This document shows, piece after piece, positions 10,989-23,631 of a stretch of 64,000 nucleotides of DNA; the first letter of the stretch is position 1; each line of letters begins with the position of its first letter. The stretch is taken from contig VCCP01000002.1 in NCBI GenBank assembly GCA_005765155.1, forward strand, positions 4,960,001-5,024,000. Reading direction: 5' to 3'. A program made the translations under genes and the position numbers. Under the pieces are notes generated by a model. It worked only from the letters and a program-made list of their open reading frames with translations. It was not told the origin of the DNA and ran no database searches. This DNA comes from Zelopaecilomyces penicillatus. Lineage: Eukaryota; Ascomycota; Sordariomycetes; Hypocreales; Pseudodiploosporaceae.

Positions 10989-11905
10989 GGGATGTATCTT
11001 AATGTATCTTAAGACAGGGAGTGGATTAGGGTGCTAGGTTGCGGCCTTGGGAGAAGCCAATAACACAGCCTAACCGTCAGGCACTGCTCATTAAGGGCCG
11101 CGGAAAAGAAGACATGGCTACGGAATAAATACCTTGTTGAATGTGGTCACTTGCAATCTGTACAGCATCCCGTCTCTGTGTTTGGGGGCCGATGAGTGCG
11201 GCTGACGGAAAGTGGTGATTTTATACTCTGAACCCTGACCCAGCGGACGAACCGCCCAGGGGGTTTGGTTGATCATAATAAGGAAAGATGGATATGATGC
11301 CTGTAATTATGGCCATTCATCTTTGTATTAACCTAGGCTGTCTCTGCCTAGGTATCATGGAATCGCTTCTGTTGCGCATTCACCTTTTTTGATGTTGTTT
11401 TTGCTAGTATAATTGAACAAGTCCTGTCGGATGCCATAACTGCTCCAGTTATTGATATGGCGCCTGACGCGCTTGAACACTCCCCTGTATGAACCCGCTT
11501 GCCCGCTAAAACATGGTTTGGTGGTGGTGGGGGGGTTCGGCGGTGTGCCGGGGCGGAACGGCGCGCCTCGTGGGATGCGAGGGGGAGGAGAAGGAGGGGG
11601 GCTTTTCCTGCTTCATCGCCAGGTGATTGATTTGATGATCGACGAATAGAGAGTTCAGCTGCCCGGCTTCTAGGCAAGTCGCCTGCGAAAGCTTTTGTTT
11701 TGTGGAACAAATATAAGTATATGGGTACACGTCCATCATACAAAAAGCATGAAGAGGCAGAGGTTTGTTTGAGTGAGAAGCTAATACTTACTGAACGTCC
11801 GTCTCTGGGGTTGTGGTTTGATTTCAATCTCGCCGACAATATAAGAACGGGAATATTCCCGCCTTGAAGGGTTGGCATATTTTCACATTTACGACATTAG
11901 GGAAA
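10989..11905. promoter_or_regulatory. Upstream region of the sugar transporter
   Basis: This 917-bp spacer holds the gtb1 3' end and the transporter promoter. CreA-like SYGGRG matches occur near 11525 (GTGGGG), 11548 (CCGGGG) and 11807 (CTGGGG); such short motifs are common by chance. A G-rich block lies at 11518-11555. A TATA-like element and a palindrome lie close to the start codon and are listed separately. Confidence 0.45.
11838..11861 (+). promoter_or_regulatory. TATA-like element followed by perfect palindrome CGGGAATATTCCCG
   Basis: AATATAAG at about 11838-11845 lies some 60 bp before the ATG at 11906. Directly downstream, 11848-11861 is a perfect 14-bp inverted repeat with the form CGG-N8-CCG. 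Inverted CGG half-sites are the typical target of Zn2Cys6 dimers. The position between TATA and start codon would suit an operator, but the binding factor is unknown. Confidence 0.5.
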
Positions 11906-14045
11906 ATGCCTTCATCCACCAACAAGAATCTAGCCCTCCTCCCCAAGGGCTCCCGGCGACTATACATACTCTGCCTCCACCTCGCCATCGGTGCCTCCAT
12001 CTGGGGCTACAACATCGGCATCCTGTCCTCCATCCTCGTCCACCCAGGCTGGAAAGCAACACTTCACTACCCAACACCTTCGCAAAAGGGACTCGTCACG
12101 GGCATCTACTACCTCGGTACCCTGCTATCTTACTTGTTTCTGTCTCACCCGCTGGCCGACTGGTTAGGTCGCCGACATGCGGCGCTCGTCGGGACCTTGG
12201 TGCTTTGTGTTGGGGCTGCGCTGATGGCGGGTACGAGGAGGGGGGACGGTGCTGTGGCGATGATGGCGGTGGGGAGATGGGTGTGTGGTGTGGGAGTTGG
12301 GGTGGTGAGTACAACGGTGCCGTTGTATCAAAGGTGAGAGGGCCCCTTTGAAAGAATGGGGGTTCGGTATTGAGGTTGAGGATTGTGTGCTAACCACCGA
12401 GATGGAAATCGAGTAGTGAGATATCACCGGCTCACGAGCGTGGCAAGTTTGTCACTATGAATCACGCAGGCTTCATCACTGGTTTAGCAACCGGTCTGTG
12501 GTGAGTTTCCTCAAACCATTCTCCCTATTGCATGATACGAGAATCATGAGAGATCATCCACTCACAATAGACTAACTTACTCTTCCTACTCGCAGGGTCG
12601 GCTACGCCATGACATTTTGGAATGGCCCAACAGGAGAATATTGGGGATGGAGGGTCTCTATCCTCCTTCAGTTCGCACCAGCTATTGCGTTTGCCGCTGG
12701 TCTCCCCTTCATCTCTGAGACGTAAGTCTACACTGCCATTTTGACCACACCCTATATCTTTTACTAAACAAAACAAAACCACGATAAACAGACCCCGCTG
12801 GCTCGTCGAAAAGGGCGAGATTGACCAAGCTCGCAAAGTCCTTCACTCCCTTCGCGATGGTGTAAGCTCCCCTGAGGCCATCGCCCACGAACTACGCTCC
12901 ATCACCGATGACATTGAGTCTCGCCACCGCCGCCACATTAATGACAGTGATGATGGTGATACTACTTCTAAGAAACGGACGTCCAACTTCATCAACGTCT
13001 CGCTGTCGCTGTTCCGCGATCCCGCGCTGTTTGCCCGTCTATGGCGTGCTTTTCTACTCCAATTCATGGCTCAAATGTGCGGCGCTACAGCGATGAAGTA
13101 TTACTTGCCGACGCTGCTCAAGGCCCTGGGGTTGGGTACGCGCCTGGCGCTTATGGCTGGTGCGATTGAGATGACGGCGAAGATTGGTATGACGGTGGTG
13201 GAGATGTGGGTTATTGATCGATTTGGTAGAAAGGTTTGTCTTGTGGGCGGGAGTTTGGTAATGGGTATCGGGATGCTGGCAAGTCGTTTTCATTTATTCA
13301 CCCTATATTTTCACTTTTTCTTTCTGAAATCTAACACGGATTGTGTTTCCGTCAAAAATAGGTCAACGGCGCACTCCCCATGGTATATCCTGGCAACACC
13401 AACAAAGCATCTGATGTGGTTTGTATCATCTTCATATTCATCTACGCCATGGGATACAGCCTGGGCTTAGGTCCAGCTGCGTGGGTGTACAGCTCCGAGG
13501 TGGGCGAAGCGCATTCCTTCTATTTTACAAGAAAAAAACACACAGAAATTGTGAGAAAAAAAAGAAACTGTCATTGACGCTAACTAAACCATAGATCTTC
13601 CCAACTTCAGTGCGGGCCCGCGGCCTTAACTTTGCCGCATCTGGCGGCTCTATCGGAAGCGTCATTGTCGCACAAGTTTGGCCCATTGGCATAGCCAAAA
13701 TCGGCAGCGGCATCTATTTTTTCTTCATGGCCGTTAATTTTGCATGTGTACCGGTTAGTCCCTTGTTAAATCCTCATATTTGAGCAACAGGAGACTAATA
13801 TGATGATATGTAAACTTATATAGATCATTTGGCTGCTCTATCCTGAAACTAAGAGACGCGCGCTCGAAGACATGGATGATTTGTTTGGTAAGACTGGGCA
13901 CCACAGCTCTGCCGTGTCCCTGAACGGGGTGGCTGAAGGGGAACAGACGCACGGCCAACATGGCACAGACGATGATGATGAAGATGATGAAGGAGTGACG
14001 GGGAGAAGAAGAGGTGAAGAGGAGCAGGCCCCGTTGTTAGGTTGA
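11906..14045 (+). CDS. MFS sugar transporter (SP family)
   Basis: Seven exons: 11906-12333, 12417-12500, 12596-12721, 12792-13278, 13362-13499, 13595-13753, 13824-14045; 547 residues. The exon 4-5 junction uses a GC donor (GCAAGT at 13279) and is the only frame-preserving choice I found. Sugar-porter signatures are all present: GYNIGILSS in TM1, LADWLGRRHA after TM2, PLYQSEISPAHERG, ETPRWLVEKGE before the central loop, IDRFGRK in the second half, and PETKRRALEDMDDLFG after TM12. The cytoplasmic C terminus is acidic (Asp/Glu run) and ends in QAPLLG. It would import a hexose, pentose or polyol by proton symport at the plasma membrane; the substrate cannot be told from sequence. Introns are unusually numerous for the window. 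Confidence 0.9.
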
Positions 14046-14616
14046 TTTTGGATTATTCCTGCCTTGGCTTGTTGGGGAAACGGCTCTCTTGTCTTGCTCC
14101 TGTGTAATTTGCACTGGAACACTAGGTTAAAATCATTAAAAAGAAAAAAAAGGGGGGGGGGGATGAAAGGAATGCAATGGATCGACAGCAACAACAACTA
14201 CTATGAGAACCCCCATTTCACATCTTCAGAAAACACAGGTATTGCGCAACATCATGTTTATAGAAATACAAACAGACTACAGTTGAATTCATCTAAAGAT
14301 AAGCTACACCGCCCTATGAATTGCCGTGAATACCACCCATTACACTCCCATCCTGGCCATATAAAAGAGCCGTAGCCAAAACAAGAAACATGGAAACAAT
14401 CATTTGAATCTTTGCCCCTAACAAACAATAGGCCCCAGATGTGAGACCATAACGCTCAGAAGCCAGAGTCCATATCCATTCCTTTACAAGATAGAGGGCG
14501 CCGCCGCCCCCAAGAACCCCAGGTCAGATATACATCCTGCCATTGGGATGCTCTGCAAGCACACACACACAGATGCGATGCCTGGTGAGTTAATCGTGAA
14601 TAAAATCAAAGACCTA
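14046..14616. other. Convergent 3' regions of the transporter and tor
   Basis: This 571-bp gap has no gene. It includes a poly-G run near 14152-14161 and is presumably occupied by the two 3' untranslated regions. Confidence 0.6.
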
Positions 14617-17600
14617 TTACCAGAAACTACACCACCCAATGTAGTGCTGGCATAGGTTTTCTAGTTTAGTGGCCTCAATTATCAGCTTGTTAACCTGATT
14701 GATCACATCCAGATCCTCATTGGGCTTGAAGTCGCGACCAGTTAGCTTCTGCTGAACACGATCCAATACTTCAATAGCCCGTGCATTCTGACTCTCAGTC
14801 TCCTGTGCCCCATTCGGTTGATTGCCGTCCGGAGCCGCTGAGCTGTTTGTACGTGCCCGTGCTCTGGTTGTCGGTGGCGCTAAAGGCTCGGCATTAGCAA
14901 GCAATTCTGATGGAGCCACATCTGCGTCTAGAATTGACATTCGTCGAGCCCGCCCTGCATGAGGTCCTGCCAGTGCCACTTCGCGCTCGGAGCGGAAGTT
15001 GGGACCAGCTGGTGAAGCAGCGTTGGTGAGACGCCAAGTGAGTAACGGGTCGTGGATAAACTGCAAAGATCGATTAGCACAGGAGTCGCAAGCTTGTACA
15101 GGGGGGAAATAATCAGGGTCTACTTACTGCTTCCAAAACAGCCATCACACTTTCTTTGTTTTCTCTCAATACTCTCATCACATGTTCGCATGTGATGCGG
15201 AAGCTTCCTTCGATGTTGCTGACCTCCATAGCATAGGTCAACATACGTGTCAGCCGGAAAGGTACTCGCTCAGGATACTTTTCACGCTTCATGGCAACTT
15301 CGAAACAGTCACCGAAATCGATATGGATAATCTTTCCAGTAATACGATCCAGCATCAAGTTGGAGGGATGTCGATCTCCCAATCCGAGGATGTAGCCCAC
15401 CATGGACATGACACCAAGTGAACGAGTATAGTTTGTTCGCCTCTCGAGCCATGCCTCTGACGATTTAGACTTCAACCATAGAACGCGGTACAAATCTTGA
15501 CCAGTAGTGTTGTCAAGTGCGTACCCAAATACTTCCACCTTTTGCATGAGAGTGAGGTTGTCGTAATCCGGCGCCATTTGAAGCATAATACGGTGTTCAA
15601 TATTTAGCAGAATTTTACGACTTTCACGGTACTCACGAATGAGTACATGCAGAGTATCGCTGTTTGGAACCCAGCCTAACAGACCAGAGTTCTGTGACAG
15701 GGGAATGGCGGGGTATCGCTGGATGTTGAGATGGCGCTTGTAACACTCGGAATCATTGGAGAGTAGGGTATTGCACAGACCGAACAGCTGCATCACTCGT
15801 TCGTCTTGACGAATATCCTCGTGACCCTTGAGCAAGAAGGCATACGAAACACCATCGCTTCCACCAGTGTGTAGCTTGCGTGGCCGTTGTTTCGAATTGA
15901 TTACACTGAATGTCGTTTCAAAAGACATAATCCTGACAATGGGTTGTCCACTTTTGTATGTGCCAGGTACAGCAAGGTCAAGATTTTTGGCGTTAAGCAG
16001 CTTAGGGGAGCAATAGGTGAGTTCTAGAGTAGTAACCTGAGGAAGTTGCCTTGAAATCCTGCGGAACACTTGGTAATAAAGGTCCCATGCCTGATTCAAG
16101 TCATTTACGTCCCTACTAGTTTCGTACTGATGACACCAGTCTTGTGCTTCTTTGAGATCTCTGCCAAAGGCTTGGGCAAAAGAGACCTCACGCAAAGTCT
16201 CTGGTCCCCGTTCTAGTAGCTCATGTAGTGGCTCCAAGGTTGCAAACATTCCTTCAATGTTATGGTCACCGAAATATAAGCGTGATGCCTCCTCTAGGCC
16301 TTCATGCCAGAGCTCGTGCCAGAGCACTGCAACACGAATGAGCTCGTGACTGACCGTGTCTGCCTGAGCAACAAGATTGGCGCTGTGTTGACGCATACTG
16401 TCCATGATTTGGGCTGCTGATCTTGAACGCCGACTGTTTTGCCCCGACTTCATAGCAACCGTGAGGGGATAGACAAGAGCTTGAGGATGGGCTCTTCCGA
16501 CATCAGCTAGGAGGTTATGAACTGACTGCTGCACCCGTTTGTTCGGCTGGTTAATTCTAGCAATGAGCTGAGGAATAACTTCGAGCCAGGTATCTATGCT
16601 GACATTCGTAAACCCTTCTGTCACAGCTGAGTTGACTTCTGAGTTTCCGCCGTGCGTAAACCACAATGTCAATAGGCGCAGGGTGTCTTGAAGTGAGCTA
16701 CCCGCAGACAGGGAAATCGACTTGAAAAAGCCTTGGATGGCGGGCACAACGTGCTCAATAATCATGGTCTGGTCTGCTCTGGATAGTTGACCGTCGCCTC
16801 TGCCAGTCAAAGTTTGAACAATCTCGAAGTTTGCCAGAGCCCAGGCATGCCAGGCCTTGTACCAACGTGGGTTGTACTTGGTTGCTTGGGAATAAGAAGT
16901 CAGAATCTCCTGAACCTTGGTGTACTGCCAATCATCCTTATTGAGGGCAATCAGCCATTCGCCTTGGCGAAGGTAGCACTTGGCTAACAGTACAGTTTGG
17001 TCGTACAGTGCTCGCTGTGTCTGCGGGCTCATGAGTGACGGATCCATCTGGTTCTGGAACCCGTATTCCATTGTCAAGTTCATTTCACCTCCCGCCTGTG
17101 CAGAAAGATGCGCCTTTGCAACATCTAACCGATGGGCGGAATCGTTCGTGAATCGCTGGAGGCAGTACAAAGTTTGTTCGGCAATGCCAGATGTCCGCAT
17201 AGAAGGCTGCTGCCCAAGCTCCCACTCATACTTAAGAATGGCATAGACGACTTGGGCAGGAGGAACATTGCGTGGAGCGGGGGTCGCCTGTCTGTCCGTG
17301 GCGTTGTCATTCCAGTAAGGGACCATGTTCTCCAGAGGCGCATCACTGCCAGTAAGCTGTTTCAAAGACTTCTCAACCAGGCCCATGCGGCCAGACTTGC
17401 GGCAAAGATTGGCAAACTTGATCCACATACGCATGTTCTCGCTGGGCGAGATCACCAAGGCGCGCAGACGCAACATGCGCTGCCATACCTCAACATTACG
17501 CTGGCATCCTTGCAGTCTGGTTTCCCAGGTCTTTCGCATTGTTGCCTGCTTCTTTTCGTCACATTGCTTATAAACGATGAGTTCTTCCAGCTCTGCCAGC

Positions 17601-20600
17601 ATCTGCACTCGGACGACTACTTGGTAGGCTCGGTTATAAGACTCGCTGACAAGTGCGCTGAGCTCGGTGTCGAGGCCTTCACGGGCCTGTTCAACACAGG
17701 CAATAGCCTCTCTAAACTGGTTCCTATGAAGAGCCAGGATAGCACCGAAGAATGATCGGTCTGGGGAATGTCTCTTTAACGATGACAGATAGTTGTCCAT
17801 AGAATCCCATTTGCCAAGTCCCCAAGCCGCCGCTGTAGCAAGCGGCGCAATCATTCGTTGCACCTCGGCGGATGAATTCGCCCAGGTAGTACTAGTCAGA
17901 CTTGCCAGAGCATCCCACTCGCAAAGAGCGTGTAGACAACGCATTTTACCCATCACAATTTCGATCGGTACAGCCTGGTCGACGGGAAGCTCTCGCTCAC
18001 GTTTATTGTAGAATGCCAACGCCTCTTCCCATCGCTCCAATTTCTCAAACCAGGTCTCGCGCAGCTGAATCCCTTCCTTATAGAGCTGAGCTTTCCGCAG
18101 GATACCAATAGCGGCATCCGACTGCTGGAGCTGGTTATTAATGACGATGAGTGCCTCGACAGCCCCGCTGCTTTGGTCTTGTAGGAACTCTAACTCTTTA
18201 TAATGGAGAGCCTTAGCGTATGCATGGCATCTGGCTGCTTCCCTTCCGAGAACGCGAATATCAATAGGTAAGGCCTTATCATCATGCTCCATAAATTCAG
18301 CGAGGTTCAACAACAGACCAAGCAGATCAGGGGGAACATTCTCAGACTTGATGGCACTCTCGATGTTTTGGATAAGCTCATCTTGAAACTGCTCGTACAG
18401 CTCACTCCAGCATGACACAAATGCCGAGTTGAATAACTCTCGGGCGAGTGGAAGGTAAACACTGGCAAGACTGGCGCAAGCTCGCAGTGCATGGTTAGGA
18501 GACTCTGTCAGGAGAGTTGTGCTGAAACGCCGAAGCCATTCTTGCCAATCTTCCTTTGTTGATTTGCCTTTGGTGTCCCAGGCGGCCTTTAAATGAATGG
18601 CATTCATCTCCAATTTCTTAGTGCCGAGATCGGCAAACGGCGTTTCGTCCGAGATATCGAGCAGTCGCGAGTCTGAGTTCAAGTCTTGGGGGAGTACCTC
18701 GCCCTTTTGCAACTTGCTCACAAGCAGATCGTAGTTTTGGTGCTGAATTTGGTGCTGATTAATGACTTTATTCACGGTACCCATGAAATGCACATAATCT
18801 CTCCCGAGTTGTTGAACCAGAGCGCAGAGCGTATCCAATGCCGCATGTCTCAAGGGATTCTCACCCGCGTCAAGCACTCGAGTGAGTGGATGAATGATCT
18901 TGGCCGCGTAATCGTTCAGATTCACCTGCCGTGAGATTTTTCCAATAGTGTCAATGGCCAGCTTTTTTATGAAGGTTGGCTGCCCCTGTTTTTCAAATGT
19001 TCTAACAATGACAGGGATGATGAGATGCATGTACTCTTCAGCACTGGCCCCAAACACGAGAAAAGCATGCAAGACCTTCTCAGACGGTGTCCTCTTAGTA
19101 CTCGCGTCTTTATCTAGAACACCAAGCATTAATGGTAGGAGTCCAGCAAGATAAATCTTGAATTCTCCCTCTAACGAGCGCGATATAGCCTCTACAAGCG
19201 ACAGAATCGTGGTTTGTAGAGATGAAGACTTGTGCCAATATTCCTGCAGGATTTCGACAATCTCTGGGAGATAATTTCTAATATGCTGTCGCACAATACT
19301 CACCAGAGTTGCGAGCTGGTTGAAATATGACTCTAGTCTTGTCTGCGAGCAAGACCGGATGACTAGCAGGAATGCTGGGACGATTCTATCAAGGAATGAT
19401 ACACATTCTAAACCAAGTGTTCTGAAGATGTTCATGATGGCTTCAATGACAGCGGCATGATGTTGGGCCAGAGATTGGTCTTTCAGAATTTGGAGAAGTG
19501 CGTTGATGACAACGGTTGGGAAGTACTCTTTGTTAGAGGGTGTCAACCCCGTCATCATTAAGGAGATGTCCGTCATCTGATTGGATTCAACACGCCGCTG
19601 GACTTCAGGCGTCCGTTCTTCGACTTGCTACAGTAGATAGTTAGCATGCTGACACGTAGAGAAAGGAACCAAAAAAAGGGTCACAATAGTTACTTACCTG
19701 ATGCTTATATGGATCTAAAGCTCCAAGAATACCCATCAACTTGATGGTTTCTTGTCGCAAAGGGCCCCGTTGATCTTCGGTTCTTATGATTCCCTGCAAG
19801 ATCTCCAGGAGCTGTGGATAATCCAAGTAAGGCTTGATAACATAGCCAGAGTTGCTGGCCAGTTGTCCCAGAGAATGCAGAGCCGCCTCCCGCTTCATGT
19901 TGGAGCTCTGGTCCTGCAGAGCATCGATGATCAAAGGCATGAGTCGATCTATGTAGGGCAGCATATCTTCGCCACCGACAGTAGCTAGCTCGCCAATTGC
20001 TTTAAGAATAGTGGCAGCTACTGTGGGACTCGGGTCTTTGGCCTTGTCAAGAAGGACGGTAATCATGGGCTCCACATACGGTTTAATGAGAGACTGCGCA
20101 TTCTGCACTAATAGGCTGAGAAGTTTGGCACTTTCTTCTTTATTACGTGCCACATCGGAGAACTCGAGTTCGGTAAGCATCTGTAGAAGGGTCTTGCGCA
20201 ATGACGGAATCACGTAGGCCGGGTTAAACCTGGCAAGACGTCCAATAATTGAAATTGCCACTTCTCTAATAGAAAAGACTTCATCATTCAAAGCAAAGAA
20301 CAGGATGCGGATATTCTCGGCTTTTGCTAAATGTCGATCAAAGCGCTCATCTAAAGCGGCCAGAACAGTTCGTCGAATGCTGGATTCTGGGTCCGAAACC
20401 CCTACCGTGAGGAGCTTCTCAATCACGTCACCAACAACCTGAAGGGCATGATAGCTCGTTTGGTTGACGATGGGGTCGCGCACATACAGCTGGCAGCAGG
20501 TAAGTGCGGCGGCCTCTCTGGTCTCTGGGTCTTCGTCCTCGACATATTTGATAGCCACATCGCGGACAAACTCGTTCAAAACATGACCGGAAAAGTCAAA

Positions 20601-22175
20601 GCTTCCCAGAGTATTTAGTGCCAGTTTAACCTCAGTCTTCCGGTTCTCGTACGCCTGAGGATCTTTGGCATCTTTGGCAATGGTAGGTACTGAGTTCAGA
20701 GTATTTGGTTGTGGTGCACCGAGTGGCTTGAAAGACTCGCCACACAAAACATTGCTCAGCATGTCAAGCAGTCTCTCCTGAATTATGGGCTTAACGGGGG
20801 GGATATAAAAGGCCATATCAACGAGTGCTTGCGTCAGTTTCGGGGTCAGATCACATGCAAAGATTGGATCAAGCAGTGCTTCCATGTACTTGCTAAGGGT
20901 TTGCCCAACCGCCACAGCCAGACGACTGATGCAATCGAAAACGGGGTCCACAGAGCCTCTCTTGCGAGACTGAACACTGAGGCCTTCTCTGACATAGATG
21001 AGAACACCATCAAGATATGGGGCAATGGCGCTTTTAACCGAGTTTGCGATATTACCGATAGCAAGAAAAGCATCATTGCGCTCTTTATCCTTTTTTAGCA
21101 TACCAGAGAGGTATACCATAAACTTATGCAACCAGCTGTGGGCAAAGTCGGCAGGAGAGTAGCTTGCCAGGTCTGGAATTAAAAGAACAACCGTCTTCCT
21201 GGTTGTAGGGTCGCGGTGGTCCTTGTGCTTGTAGACGATGTCACAGGCCTGCTGGTAATGCTCCTGCATGTACATGCCTCCTTGTTCTAGAAGCTCCTTC
21301 AACACCAAAAGCGAGGCATGAATAGACTCGACAGTGTTGACCTTAAGGCCCTGCCTCGCTTCATTGTAGATTTTGCTCATCCATAGCTGTTTCATCTCCT
21401 GGTCTCGTTCACGAATAATGCGAAAGCAAGCACTGACAGTCTCTGCCGACGTTTCTCGAATAAGCTGTCGAAGATCCCGAAGACCAACCCAAATCCAGTC
21501 GAATATGGTGGGTATGTATTGATACATCAATGTAGGAGCATTGCGTGCAAGTTCGCGTAAAACCAGGACTGCGCTGTATCGTCGCTCCTCTACTCTATCA
21601 TTTTGAAGCCACTCGAGTGCCGTATTCACCTCAGAGTCTACTAACTCAGAAATCATGGCTCCGCCAGGTCGGCACAGCTTTCCAAGGGCAATAGCGGCTG
21701 GCCGCATCGGCATTGTATCCTTGCCTCGAAGGACAGTCTTGAGGTTCTGGGTAAAGCGAGTGTATTTGGCAGCGACATCAACACCGTCAAAGTCAACGAG
21801 CGCGTCCAGGGCGTATATGCCACCCATTCGCTCGGCTGAGTCGCTGCCATGGGTAATGAGTTGCGTGACTTTGTTGTTGACAGCATTGTAGAAAGCAAGG
21901 AACTGTTCGGGATTCAGATCTGCAAGTGCATCAGTTTGCTGTACTGCTGCAAGGCGAAGCTGCCTTTCTTACCTCGATGACACACAACAACGAGCTCTCT
22001 GAGCTGTATCGCAGCTCTCTTGCGCATATCATCACTAGCGCTGCATCGATTGTTAGATTTCATGTCCCTTCCACAGAGGAAACCGCCCCGCTCGCCAAGT
22101 GCAAACTTACCGCGATCGCAATCCCCGTGAGACATAGTCAAGCCGCTCCAAGGCGACCTGCTGAGCTTGCGCCAT
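14617..22175 (-). CDS. tor: TOR serine/threonine kinase
   Basis: Five exons on the minus strand, 22175-22111, 22040-21973, 21919-19698, 19627-15128 and 15060-14617, give 2432 residues, the usual length for fungal TOR. Exon 2 is only 68 nt and encodes SDDMRKRAAIQLRELVVVC. The N-terminal half is HEAT repeats, followed by the FAT domain. The FRB domain lies near residues 1880-1985 (LWHELWHEGLEEASRLYFG) and keeps the serine whose substitution gives rapamycin resistance in other species. The kinase domain has GLGDRHPSNLMLD (about 2203) and HIDFGDCF (about 2223). The FATC tail ends NLCQHYIGWCSFW. TOR is the central nutrient- and growth-signalling kinase, acting in TORC1 and TORC2 at vacuolar and plasma membranes. 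Only one TOR gene is visible. It is divergent from rtf2. Confidence 0.96.
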
Positions 22176-22809
22176 CGTCCCCAGCTAGCCCTGCCAGCTC
22201 TGAAGGCAGCGCTGCATGTACTGGGCCCGCAGCAGTTGTGTTGTGGAGGGATGGAACTCGATGTTGTCGACCGCCTGACGAAGGCTGGCGGGCTGTGGAG
22301 GGCTGGTTGGGTGCCAGAGTGGTGGTGGTTCAGGCAGTTGACGCGGGCAAAGTCGGGAAATGCCAGCGACCAGTCGCCTGGTTGAAAGATAAAATAAGGA
22401 ATTGCACTCGTAGGAGCACGCCGAAAGGAGACCGAAGTCAGATTGGCATGATGCCTTTGTCAGATGCGAAAGTGAAAGCCTCGAGGCTGGGAAGTTAGTT
22501 TAGAGGACCCTCATTGTGTATGGCTTATCGTTGCGCAGCTGCACACACTGTGTGAACACTGTGCGTGCACTGCAGCAAGTCACGGATATCCCTGCAAAAC
22601 GAGTGGTCAAACTGATTTCCTAACACTGGGCGGCACATGAGCAACATGGACTTGTATCGATAACGTTGTTGCCCGCCCCCAAAGTGTTGTAGCTCATGTG
22701 CGACCATCTTCCACTCGGCAGCCTCAACTCATTTTCGCTTGCACTTTGATTGTCAATCTGTCTCCCAATCACTGTCGACCCTTCCCAACATCCCACATCA
22801 TATCTCGCC
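22176..22809. promoter_or_regulatory. Divergent promoter between tor and rtf2
   Basis: The 634 bp between the tor and rtf2 start codons must contain both promoters. No TATA box or known operator is convincing. Confidence 0.55.
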
Positions 22810-23631
22810 ATGGGTAACGACGGCGGCTCGATCCCTAAGCGCCGTGAGTTGGTCAAGAATGCTGCACGCGCACCGACCGTTTCAGAGCTCAAAGCCACTT
22901 TGCTCGAGTCTCTCGGCCATGCCTGGGAGCATTGTTCACTCAACGGCGCGCACCTAGATCTGGGCTCTGTTGTTTCAGACTGGCGCGGGAAGCTTTACAA
23001 CTACGAATCCATTCTCAACGGGCTGATGCCTTCTGACGAACCTGCCGAGACCACCCCGGCATCCCTCGGCATCCGATCGTTGCGCGATGTAGTGAAGGTG
23101 CGATTCTCAAAGAACGGTGAAAAGTGGGCTTGCCCAATCTCCATGAAAGAAATGGGACCGGGGACCAAATCGGTCTACCTTGTTCCCTGCGGCCATGCGT
23201 TTGCAGAGGTTGCCATCGCGGAAATCCAAGAGACAACCTGTCCAGAATGTGGCGAGGATTTCAGCCGGGACAACATAATAGCCATTCTCCCGACTTTAGA
23301 GAAAGAAGTTGAGCGATTACAGAAGAGAATAGAAGATTTACGAGCGAGCGGTCTCGCTCACACCCTCAAAAAAGAAAAGTCGGAGAAAAAGAAGAAGAGA
23401 AAGGGGGCGGAACTGACGGCCGAGGAAAACACGAACGCAGATGACAAGAGCTCAAAAAGGGGTCAAACAAGTCAGGCAACAAAGAATATCGACTCAAGGA
23501 TCAGCGGTATCAATAACCCAATGGCAGCCTCACTGACCGCCAAGGTTCTTGCAGAGCAGGACGAAAGGAACAAGAGAAGGAAAATTGCCCAGGAGGTAGG
23601 ATCAAGGCGGTCCGAAGTGACGAGGGGCTAG
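22810..23631 (+). CDS. rtf2: Replication termination factor 2 (Rtf2) family
   Basis: A single exon of 273 residues starts MGNDGGSIPKRRELVKN, the family's conserved opening, after a non-conserved upstream in-frame extension. The first 100 residues include the SELKATLLESLGHAW block. A degenerate RING-like C2HC2 domain follows from about residue 107 (ACPISMKEMG, LVPCGHAFAE, TTCPECGEDF). The C terminus is a coiled, Lys/Glu-rich tail that ends near RKIAQEVGSRR. Rtf2 controls replication-fork pausing and termination and, in fission yeast, splicing; it is nuclear and binds PCNA-linked complexes. The two-Cys RING remnant suggests a SUMO/ubiquitin-type interaction fold with reduced zinc binding. Length and motif order fit well. 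It converges on the Zn2Cys6 gene downstream. Confidence 0.9.
   Translation: MGNDGGSIPKRRELVKNAARAPTVSELKATLLESLGHAWEHCSLNGAHLDLGSVVSDWRGKLYNYESILNGLMPSDEPAETTPASLGIRSLRDVVKVRFSKNGEKWACPISMKEMGPGTKSVYLVPCGHAFAEVAIAEIQETTCPECGEDFSRDNIIAILPTLEKEVERLQKRIEDLRASGLAHTLKKEKSEKKKKRKGAELTAEENTNADDKSSKRGQTSQATKNIDSRISGINNPMAASLTAKVLAEQDERNKRRKIAQEVGSRRSEVTRG

Noticed and set aside
13264..13361. GT donor at 13265 for the sugar-transporter intron
   Set aside because: It puts the next exon out of frame and deletes part of a membrane segment.
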